From: Deltaproteobacteria bacterium
GTDB lineage: Bacteria > Desulfobacterota > G020345765
Reading direction: 5' to 3'
DNA: 5,475 bases
Assembly: GCA_030616835.1 (NCBI GenBank)
Contig: JAUWWP010000207.1
Coordinates: 1-5,475 of the forward strand
Part shown: one piece after another, positions 1 to 5,434 of the stretch
Layout: every line of letters begins with the position of its first letter
Numbering within the stretch: position 1 is the stretch's first letter
Program-made: the position numbers and the translations under genes
Notes under the pieces: generated by a model
Told to the model about the DNA's origin: nothing
Database searches by the model: none
Seen by the model: only the letters and a program-made list of their open reading frames with translations

Positions 1-2
1 AG

Positions 3-95
3 ATAACTCCCGCAGCGGTGTCCAGAGCGTTAAATAAGATAAGGATGATATATAAAAAGGATGAAATAGCTAAGATAATCAAGAAGATATTATAG
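3..95 (+). CDS. 3' end of an unidentified gene, possible IS200/REP-type transposase C-terminus (partial)
   Basis: This frame is open from the left edge and ends at a TAG at 93-95, giving the last 30 residues of a protein whose start lies outside the window. The segment AAVSRALNKI resembles the recognition-helix part of a DnaA-like helix-turn-helix, and a lysine-rich amphipathic tail (KKDEIAKIIKKIL) follows. Similar tails occur at the C-terminus of REP-associated tyrosine (Y1/IS200-type) transposases, and the downstream CGTCCCC block is of a kind often seen beside such elements. That link is inference from pattern memory. Thirty open codons alone would not prove a gene; the protein-like composition supports it. 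The 66-bp tandem repeat begins inside its last nine codons. The gene is convergent with the metallophosphoesterase. It could also be a chance open frame. Confidence 0.35.
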   Translation: MTPAAVSRALNKIRMIYKKDEIAKIIKKIL

Positions 96-198
96 AAATG
101 TTAATATATTAATTACGTCCCCTATTTTTCGTTAGCTAAGACAATCAAGAAGATATTATAGAAATGTTAATATGTTAATTACGTCCCCTATTTTTCGT
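67..198. repeat. Two-copy 66-bp tandem repeat at a convergent gene junction
   Basis: Copy 1 is 67-132 and copy 2 is 133-198. They abut exactly and differ at two positions: T in TAAGATAATC becomes C, and A in TTAATATATTAA becomes G. Flanking bases do not extend the match on either side, so the unit is sharply bounded. Each copy contains the last codons and TAG stop of the plus-strand frame, an AT-rich spacer with a 12-bp palindrome in copy 1 (101-112, TTAATATATTAA), a CGTCCCC block, and CTATTTTTCGT. In copy 2 that last piece forms the final codons and stop of the minus-strand metallophosphoesterase. The layout points to a simple duplication of a convergent junction, possibly involving the end of a mobile element. 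Confidence 0.93.
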
Positions 199-1327
199 GC
201 ACAAGTTCAATAATTGTCACCTCCGGCGGGGCAAGGAAGCGTATGGGCGGCCCCCATGTCCCCGAGCCCCTGCTCACGTACAGTGATGAATTGTCCGTAA
301 GCTTCAGATATCCGGAAGCAGTTTCGTAATACATCCTCGTAATAAGTATAAAGGGAAATATCTGTCCCCTGTGGGTATGTCCCGACAGCTGCAGGTCGAA
401 GTGTCCAACAGCATCAGCGTCTATTTCCGGCCGGTGCTTGAGCAGTATGGTAAACTTCCGGTTATCAAGCCCGGACAGCAGTTTCCTCTCCGGTACTTCC
501 TGATAGAGGCCGGAATGCCTACCGGTACGGTCATCGACGCCCGCGATGTTCACGATCCCGCCGGCGACCACCGCCTCTCCCCTCAGGACAGTGAAACCTG
601 CCCGCCTGGTAAACTCCAGTGACTGGCTGAGCCCGGCATAGAACTCATGGTTTCCGGTTACCGCATATTTCCCGTATCTCGGCCTGACCCTGCTCAGAAC
701 CCCGCCAAGCCCCTTGAGGTTGCACATCTGACCGTCCCAGAGGTCACCGGTGGAAACCAGTATATCAGGCTCTGCCCGCTCCACCGCGTCCAGGATCAAT
801 CCCAACCTCTCCTCCCTGACGATTAGCCCGAGGTGCACATCTGATATCTGCACAATCCTGAGCCTTCCTGCCTCCGCCGGTAGCTTGGGGGTGCTGATGA
901 CTATCCTCTCGGTACGTATGTCCCTCGCCGAAAAGTAGCCGTGGACTGCTGCGATCAACGCGAATAAAAGCGAGATAAAAAAGGAATAGCGCGCAGAGGG
1001 CGAGAGCCGCGAAAGGTCCTTCTTAAACAGGGTACCGGCAGCAGACACCAGCAAGCGGTATATATCGAGGGCTAATGAGGCAGAAAAGAAAAGGAAGATA
1101 AGCCCCATCCAGATGTATCCTCCATAGGCCATAAGGCGTGCTAATCCTGCAAAACCAGCACGCTCTGACAGGCGAACGATTACCGGGGCAAGCACCATCA
1201 ATACCATGAACCCCGCAATCGAGGCTCCTGCCCTCCGCCCGAAGTTAAACGCCCTCCTTGCCTTCATGAACGAGTAGAGGTGGAGCCCGCTGTAAAGCAG
1301 AAAATATATGAGCAGAAAGGGTACCAT
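188..1327 (-). CDS. Membrane-anchored calcineurin-like metallophosphoesterase (YkuE/YaeI type)
   Basis: This 379-residue protein hydrolyses phosphomonoester, phosphodiester or pyrophosphate bonds; its substrate is unknown. Four hydrophobic segments lie near residues 3-21, 37-52, 69-91 and 115-133. The catalytic domain (about 155-379) has the dimetal motifs in order: SDVH (D163, H165), GDLWDG (D195), GNHE (N226, H227), KHRPE (H298) and GHTHRGQ (H317, H319), so the site looks intact. Positive charges after helix 1 (KARRAFNFGRR) and before helix 4 suggest those loops are cytoplasmic, which places the catalytic domain outside the membrane. I chose ATG 1327 over GTG 1330 because it lies 8 nt from the AGGAGG at 1341-1336, against 5 nt for GTG; the choice adds or removes one residue. 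The stop codon lies inside the second 66-bp repeat copy. The gene is visibly more G+C-rich than the divergent operon. The family includes YkuE, YaeI and chlamydial LpxG (UDP-2,3-diacylglucosamine hydrolysis), so a lipid or envelope substrate is possible. Confidence 0.93.
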   Translation of the reverse strand: MVPFLLIYFLLYSGLHLYSFMKARRAFNFGRRAGASIAGFMVLMVLAPVIVRLSERAGFAGLARLMAYGGYIWMGLIFLFFSASLALDIYRLLVSAAGTLFKKDLSRLSPSARYSFFISLLFALIAAVHGYFSARDIRTERIVISTPKLPAEAGRLRIVQISDVHLGLIVREERLGLILDAVERAEPDILVSTGDLWDGQMCNLKGLGGVLSRVRPRYGKYAVTGNHEFYAGLSQSLEFTRRAGFTVLRGEAVVAGGIVNIAGVDDRTGRHSGLYQEVPERKLLSGLDNRKFTILLKHRPEIDADAVGHFDLQLSGHTHRGQIFPFILITRMYYETASGYLKLTDNSSLYVSRGSGTWGPPIRFLAPPEVTIIELVHEK

Positions 1328-1335
1328 CACCTGAT

Positions 1336-1341
1336 CCTCCT
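1336..1341 (-). promoter_or_regulatory. Ribosome binding site of the metallophosphoesterase
   Basis: On the minus strand this reads AGGAGG, a full Shine-Dalgarno match, followed by ATCAG, then GTG and ATG in tandem. The 8-nt distance to the ATG favours start 1327, and the 5-nt distance to the GTG leaves 1330 possible. Confidence 0.8.
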
Positions 1342-1352
1342 ATTCCCTTTTA

Positions 1353-1381
1353 CTTATAGCCTAAGCCGGATGAATTCTCAA
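1353..1381 (-). promoter_or_regulatory. Sigma70-type promoter for the metallophosphoesterase
   Basis: On the minus strand the -35 is TTGAGA (1381-1376, 5 of 6 consensus) and the -10 is TATAAG (1358-1353, 5 of 6), separated by exactly 17 nt. Transcription would begin near 1346, leaving a leader of about 20 nt that carries the AGGAGG. The match is strong by eye, but no start site has been measured. Confidence 0.65.
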
Positions 1382-1395
1382 GGTATTTAGGGAAC

Positions 1396-1410
1396 AGGCC
1401 TTTGAGGCCT
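1396..1410. promoter_or_regulatory. Inverted repeat between divergent promoters, candidate operator
   Basis: AGGCC TTTGA GGCCT forms a perfect 5-bp dyad with a 5-nt centre. It lies between the two outward-facing -35 elements (1376-1381 and 1439-1444), where a shared activator or repressor could bind. The arms are short, so chance is not excluded, and no regulator gene is in the window. Confidence 0.3.
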
Positions 1411-1438
1411 ACCCCGACTACCTCTGCTATTTTCCCAG

Positions 1439-1467
1439 TTGACAAGAGTATTTTCTCATAGTATTTT
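1439..1467 (+). promoter_or_regulatory. Sigma70-type promoter of the acyl-CoA ligase operon
   Basis: A perfect TTGACA -35 (1439-1444) is followed after exactly 17 nt by TATTTT (1462-1467, 4 of 6 of the -10 consensus). Transcription would begin near 1474, giving a leader of about 37 nt before the ATG at 1511. This promoter probably drives the ligase, flavoenzyme and DUF35 genes together, because no other comparable promoter is seen in the short gaps between them. Confidence 0.65.
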
Positions 1468-1497
1468 TAACTGGCAGAGGGATTTTCCCCTTCAAGG

Positions 1498-1504
1498 AAA
1501 GGAG
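1498..1504 (+). promoter_or_regulatory. Ribosome binding site fixing the ligase start
   Basis: AAAGGAG lies 6 nt before the ATG at 1511. The frame is open back to a TTG at 1439, but that TTG is part of the TTGACA -35 element and has no Shine-Dalgarno. This site therefore decides the start in favour of 1511. Confidence 0.85.
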
Positions 1505-1510
1505 AGAAAA

Positions 1511-2878
1511 ATGGCTTTCGGTGATTATTTTGATGAAAAGATGTATAAGCTCCAGGGCACCGAGGAAATGAAGGAGATTCAACGCAAGAAACTTATATCC
1601 CGACTGAACTCTTCGTATAGCAGTAACGAGTTCTTCCGGGGGTATTGCCAGGACAAGGGTATAAAAGACATTTCCTCGATTAAGACCATAGAAGACTTTC
1701 GGAAGGCATTCCCAAGCGTGAGCGAGCCCAGGAGCGCTATGGCCGAGATGCTGGGCAAGATCTGGAAAGGCTCCCTACCTGATACCATGGCTTATCTTGC
1801 CGGGATCTCAAAGAAAGATTATACCCTCATGTGTGCTACCTCAGGGACTACCGGGGTTCCCACTCCTTATTTTTTTACCGAAGATGACTTGCGGATAATG
1901 GCCAAGGGCATGAGCAGGGGAGTTTGGATGTGTGGTTTAATGCCCGGGGAAACCGTAGTTCATGCCTTTGCCTTGAGCATGTTTGGAGCAGGTGTCCCTA
2001 TGGTAGAAACCTTAATAAGACTCGGGATAACTGTGATGCCGGTGGGAGCCGAGGGGGGAAAGGAGAAGCTCTTCTCCTTCAGTGAGATGTTCGGAGCAAC
2101 CGTAATCTTCTGCACACCTTCCTATGCCGAGCACCTGATTGACACCGAACCAGAAAGGGTAAAAGCATTAGGCTTTAAGCGGGTGATGTGTGGTGGTGAG
2201 CCCGGTGCCGGCATTCCGGAAGTGAGGAAAAAAATACAGGATGGCTTTGGCTGTCCCCTCACTGATGCGATGGGACTGATCGGAGGCATGTGCCTGTTCT
2301 CCTGTGATTTAGATGAATATGCGGGTCTTCACCACTTAAGCGATGACATCATCCTGTTTGAGTTAGTCGATCCGGACAGTAAGGAGCCGATCCCCTTTGA
2401 GGATGGGGCGGTGGGCGAGTTTATGATCACTGCCTTGGAAGGTAACCCCCTCGGTATGCTGCCCCGAATATCTGCCGGCGATGTAGTCCAGGTATTCACT
2501 GAGCCCTGTAAGTGCGGAAATCCGGGCTGGCGGATGAAGGTCCAGGGTCGCACCGACGATATGCTCAAGGTGAAAGGAGTGATCGTCTATCCCTCGCATA
2601 TAGATGGGGTAATCACCGGTTTTGTCCCCCGGGTGACCGGAGAGTTCCGGATCATTCTGGATACCCCCCCGCCCCGGGTGGAGCCGCCACTTAAGCTAAA
2701 GGTTGAGTACGGTGAAGGAGTAAAGCAGGAAGAGCTACCCGCCCTGGCCGATGAAATCGGGAAGGTAATGCATAACAAATTGAGAATAAGGCCGCAAATC
2801 GAGTGGCTTGCTCCAATGACCCTGGAGAGGTCAGAAATGAAAACCAGGTTCATTGAGAAGGCCTATGAGAAAAAATAG
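1511..2878 (+). CDS. Phenylacetate-CoA ligase-like AMP-forming acyl-CoA ligase (divergent PaaK family)
   Basis: This 455-residue cytoplasmic enzyme is expected to convert a carboxylic acid, ATP and CoA to an acyl-CoA, AMP and pyrophosphate. Length and motif order match the PaaK family. The nucleotide loop is ATSGTTGVPT (109-118), and TPSYAEHL follows at 202-209. CGGEPG (228-232 region) comes next, then SAGD with ribose-binding-type D324, the hinge GRTDDMLKVKG (346-356), and SEMKTRF with the probable catalytic lysine K444. Two deviations stand out. The usual YGLSE-type motif reads MGLIG (254-258), losing the Tyr and the Glu, and the RYRTGD motif reads PRISAGD. These suggest a divergent subfamily, and the substrate cannot be named. 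A CKC pair (333-335) matches the CxCG turn common in the family. The gene opens the operon and its stop overlaps the next gene's Shine-Dalgarno. An adenylating or non-catalytic relative remains possible. Confidence 0.88.
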   Translation: MAFGDYFDEKMYKLQGTEEMKEIQRKKLISRLNSSYSSNEFFRGYCQDKGIKDISSIKTIEDFRKAFPSVSEPRSAMAEMLGKIWKGSLPDTMAYLAGISKKDYTLMCATSGTTGVPTPYFFTEDDLRIMAKGMSRGVWMCGLMPGETVVHAFALSMFGAGVPMVETLIRLGITVMPVGAEGGKEKLFSFSEMFGATVIFCTPSYAEHLIDTEPERVKALGFKRVMCGGEPGAGIPEVRKKIQDGFGCPLTDAMGLIGGMCLFSCDLDEYAGLHHLSDDIILFELVDPDSKEPIPFEDGAVGEFMITALEGNPLGMLPRISAGDVVQVFTEPCKCGNPGWRMKVQGRTDDMLKVKGVIVYPSHIDGVITGFVPRVTGEFRIILDTPPPRVEPPLKLKVEYGEGVKQEELPALADEIGKVMHNKLRIRPQIEWLAPMTLERSEMKTRFIEKAYEKK

Positions 2879-2882
2879 GAGG
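2877..2882 (+). promoter_or_regulatory. Ribosome binding site overlapping the ligase stop, drives a GTG start
   Basis: AGGAGG shares its first two bases with the ligase TAG stop (2876-2878) and lies 5 nt before the GTG at 2888. An ATG at 2883 is out of frame. The overlap of stop codon and Shine-Dalgarno suggests translational coupling of the two genes. Confidence 0.8.
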
Positions 2883-2887
2883 ATGAG

Positions 2888-4876
2888 GTGGGCAGAAAGA
2901 TATTAGAGCCAATTAGAATAAAGAGCATGGAGATTAAGAACAGGATAGGCTTTGGACCTATGCTTAATCAGCCGTACGGTGAGGATCATGGTATATGTGA
3001 AGACACGATCAGGTGGTTTGTGGAGAGGGCAAAGGGGGGGGCAGGGTTTATCTTGACCGGGGCTGCTAATCCAAGCCTCCTTGCTTATGAAGAAGCCCTT
3101 CAAATGCCATCTATGGGCGGATTGGGGCTGGGGCTAACTATCCATGATGATAAATATACTCCCGGGTATGCCAAATTGGCAGAAGTAATGCACTCATATG
3201 GGGTAAAGATTGGGGTTCAGGTTGCCGCCGGTGGTGCCCTGGTAGGAGCTTCGCCCTCACCCTATCCCAAGAGAAATTTTATCGATATTTTGATGGGGTT
3301 GCAAATACCCACCAGGGAGCTCTCACTTGAGGAGTTGGAGCAAATTAAGAACGAGACTGTCGCAGCTGCCGCACGGGTAAAAGCCGCGGGAATGGATTGT
3401 GTGGGGTTACATTGTGCTCATGGTTATGTTTCACTCTGGGGCGGGTTCATGTCGCCTTTTAGTAATAAGCGGACGGATAAGTACGGCGGAAGTTGGGAGA
3501 AAAGATTACTCTATGCAGCGGAAACGATACAGGATATGAGAAAGGCAGTGGGCGATGATTATCCTATATTAGTCAGGATCAGCGCTGACGAGCTTTTTGG
3601 CGAGGCCGGCGTTACCCTAAATAATACCCTTAAATACACCATCCCCATACTTGAGGAAGCTGGTGTAGATTGTTTCGATGTCACTATGGGGTCGCAGCTG
3701 CATAATCCGAACAATATTCCCTCACTATATGTTTCTCGAGGGCATTTTATGTACTTACCTGCGGCGGTTAAAAAAGTAGCTAAGGTGCCAGTAATCGGGG
3801 TGGGGAGAATTCTGGATATGGAGATGGCTGAAAAGTATTTAGAGGAGGGCCGGGCTGATATAATTTATTTAGGGAGACAACTTATTGCTGACCCGGAGAC
3901 TCCCAAGAAGTACTTTGAGGGGAGAACCGAGGATATCCGGAAGTGTATTGGAGATCTCCCCGATCTGGGTGGATGTGTTGAATGTTGTGCGATTAATCCT
4001 ACTCCTCCCTTAATGGAGGCGACCGACTCAGTGACCCCAGCGGAAAAGACAAAGAAAATCCTGGTTATTGGCGGAGGAGTAGCAGGAATGGAGGCCGCAA
4101 GGATAGCTGCCCTGAGAGGCCATAAAGTAACCTTGATTGAGAAAGATTCGGAGCTCCGTGGCATGGTTGGCATTCTTTCATACGCTTCTTTGACAGCCGA
4201 GTTTAGAAATATTGTAGACTTTCTTTCCACTCAAATAGGAAAGCTCAAGGTGGATGTGAGGGCATGTAAAGGAGCTACCCCCGAAGATGTTAAGGAGCTT
4301 AATCCTGATGTCGTTATCATCGCAACGGGATCATCCATGACAGTACCAGAGGTGGCTCAGGGGAAACCGGGAGTAATGACACATATTGAGGCTCTGAGGA
4401 ATAAAGCCGCTATTGGTGACAAAGTTGTCATCCAGGGGTTAGGCTACGGCCCCGAGTTGGCGATCTCCCTTGCTGAAGAAGGCAGGGATGTAACCATTTT
4501 TGGTAAAGGAGATGATCTGGCAACGAATGTGCCACCCCTCAGGAGATGGTTTATCATAAAGAGGTTAACAGATGTTGATGTTGCGAAAGGAGATGGAGAC
4601 ATTCCCATGAGGGTGGAGGACAATCCCCGGGTATTAACTGGCATGAGTCTGAAGGATGTTACTCCCCAGGGAGTTGTTTTAGTGGATAAAGAGGAAAAAA
4701 GCGAGACCCTTCCATTTGATACCTTCATTATCTCTCTGGGTAGGAGGAGCAATACTTCTCTCTTTGAAGCGCTACAAGGGAAGGCTCCCGAGCTTTATCA
4801 AGTCGGAGACTGCGCAAAAATCGGAGAAATTAGGGATGCAATAAAGAGTGCTAATGAGATTGCAAGAAAAATTTAG
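2888..4876 (+). CDS. Old-yellow-enzyme/2,4-dienoyl-CoA reductase-like NAD(P)H:enoate oxidoreductase
   Basis: This 662-residue cytoplasmic flavoenzyme has a length typical of FadH, 2-enoate reductase and BaiCD/BaiH relatives (E. coli FadH is about 670). Residues 1-345 form the FMN TIM barrel: it opens with LEPIRIKSMEIKNRI, has HCAHGY with H175, H178 and Y180 as likely substrate-protonating or anchoring residues, then SPFSNKRTDKYGGSWEKR, and GVGRI near 304-308. Residues 388-662 form a Rossmann-type FAD/NAD(P)H reductase unit with GGGVAG (395-400), a second nucleotide site GLGYGPE (517-523) and VGDC (639-642). Between them lie C353, C363, C366 and C367, where the family binds a 4Fe-4S cluster, but the spacing (C-x9-C-x2-C-C) differs from FadH's C-x2-C-x3-C-x11-C. 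The barrel motif usually written LxHxGR reads VAAGG. The GTG start is required to keep the conserved N-terminus. Likely role: reduction of a C=C bond in an acid or CoA thioester supplied by the ligase. The exact substrate is unknown. Confidence 0.9.
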   Translation: MGRKILEPIRIKSMEIKNRIGFGPMLNQPYGEDHGICEDTIRWFVERAKGGAGFILTGAANPSLLAYEEALQMPSMGGLGLGLTIHDDKYTPGYAKLAEVMHSYGVKIGVQVAAGGALVGASPSPYPKRNFIDILMGLQIPTRELSLEELEQIKNETVAAAARVKAAGMDCVGLHCAHGYVSLWGGFMSPFSNKRTDKYGGSWEKRLLYAAETIQDMRKAVGDDYPILVRISADELFGEAGVTLNNTLKYTIPILEEAGVDCFDVTMGSQLHNPNNIPSLYVSRGHFMYLPAAVKKVAKVPVIGVGRILDMEMAEKYLEEGRADIIYLGRQLIADPETPKKYFEGRTEDIRKCIGDLPDLGGCVECCAINPTPPLMEATDSVTPAEKTKKILVIGGGVAGMEAARIAALRGHKVTLIEKDSELRGMVGILSYASLTAEFRNIVDFLSTQIGKLKVDVRACKGATPEDVKELNPDVVIIATGSSMTVPEVAQGKPGVMTHIEALRNKAAIGDKVVIQGLGYGPELAISLAEEGRDVTIFGKGDDLATNVPPLRRWFIIKRLTDVDVAKGDGDIPMRVEDNPRVLTGMSLKDVTPQGVVLVDKEEKSETLPFDTFIISLGRRSNTSLFEALQGKAPELYQVGDCAKIGEIRDAIKSANEIARKI

Positions 4877-4913
4877 GATCGATAAGAAAAGAAAAGCGCC
4901 TAAACAATCAGCC

Positions 4914-4920
4914 AAGGAGG
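4914..4920 (+). promoter_or_regulatory. Ribosome binding site of the DUF35 gene
   Basis: AAGGAGG lies 6 nt before the ATG at 4927, inside the 50-bp gap after the flavoenzyme stop. The rest of the gap is A-rich and shows no clear promoter or terminator, which supports continued transcription from the upstream genes. Confidence 0.8.
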
Positions 4921-4926
4921 AATTTA

Positions 4927-5406
4927 ATGGAGCAAGGCAAGTACGGCAAGATGAAATTAGAACCTGAGAAGGGGGAGATTCCCTTAAGGGAAGGGATATT
5001 AAAGTTTCCTTCTTCTCCCGAGGATGAGCCTCACCTGATTGCAAGTAGGTGTAAATCATGCGGAGATATTGCGTTCCCTCCCAAGGTATTTTGCGGCAAA
5101 TGTGAGGGGGAAGAGACGGAGGAGTTCCTCCTCAGCAACCGGGCCAAGGTATATACCTATACTATTGTCCACCAGATGGGTATCCCCGGCATCGAGGTGC
5201 CTTATGCCCTGGTGATAGTGAAATTCCCGGAAGACGAGGAACTTCTTATTGCCGGCCAGATAACCGGTTGCAATCCCGAAGAAGTAAAGATAGGTATGGA
5301 AGTAGAGACGGTAATAGATAAGGTGCGTTCGGGCATATTAGGATTCCTTACCGGCGAAAGCCGGGATGTAATCGGCTATAAATTCAGACCGGTAGGAAAA
5401 AAATAG
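4927..5406 (+). CDS. DUF35 zinc-ribbon and OB-fold protein, probable thiolase partner
   Basis: This 159-residue protein has a zinc ribbon, C42-x2-C45-x10-C56-x2-C59, followed by an OB-fold (about 65-155) with family-like stretches: KVYTYTIVHQ, PYALVIVKF, the strand LLIAGQITG, IGMEVETV, and the C-terminal YKFRPV. Family members bind acyl-CoA or scaffold thiolase-like enzymes. Examples are the DUF35 domains paired with Ltp2-type aldolases in steroid side-chain breakdown and with thiolase/HMG-CoA synthase in archaea. That is known for relatives; the role here is inferred. The N-terminal 35 residues are charged and precede the ribbon, as is common. No thiolase lies in the window, so a partner would have to be outside it or elsewhere in the genome. 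It is third in the operon, after the ligase and the flavoenzyme. Confidence 0.9.
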   Translation: MEQGKYGKMKLEPEKGEIPLREGILKFPSSPEDEPHLIASRCKSCGDIAFPPKVFCGKCEGEETEEFLLSNRAKVYTYTIVHQMGIPGIEVPYALVIVKFPEDEELLIAGQITGCNPEEVKIGMEVETVIDKVRSGILGFLTGESRDVIGYKFRPVGKK

Positions 5407-5434
5407 GCTCTTATTCAGGGAATACAGGAGTATA

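Noticed and set aside
2..37. A second open frame at the left edge ending in TAA at 35-37.
   Set aside because: It is only 11 codons long and less protein-like than the frame ending at 93-95, so it gives no support for a gene.
67..198. The two 66-bp units considered as the start of a CRISPR array.
   Set aside because: The copies are directly abutting with no unique spacers, and the unit is too long for a CRISPR repeat.
371..622. 83-codon plus-strand open frame inside the metallophosphoesterase region.
   Set aside because: It is antisense to an intact enzyme with all catalytic motifs and has no recognisable domain; high G+C in the true frame explains the open antisense frame.
2060..2079. 20-nt near-palindrome AAGGAGAAG-CT-CTTCTCCTT inside the ligase gene, containing a Shine-Dalgarno-like AAGGAG.
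   Set aside because: It lies in well-conserved coding sequence (residues around KEKLFSF), has no following T-run and no start codon at suitable spacing, so coincidence is the simplest reading.
2329..2853. Several overlapping minus-strand open frames opposite the ligase gene.
   Set aside because: They oppose a conserved ligase frame, overlap each other in different frames and show no domain-like features.
3865..4230. 121-codon minus-strand open frame opposite the flavoenzyme.
   Set aside because: It lies across the cysteine cluster and Rossmann domain of the real gene and its peptide is serine/proline-rich with no family likeness.
5351..5364. CCGGC-GAAA-GCCGG stem with a GNRA tetraloop near the end of the DUF35 gene.
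   Set aside because: It is inside the coding region, is not followed by a T-run and ends more than 40 nt before the stop, so it is not a credible terminator.
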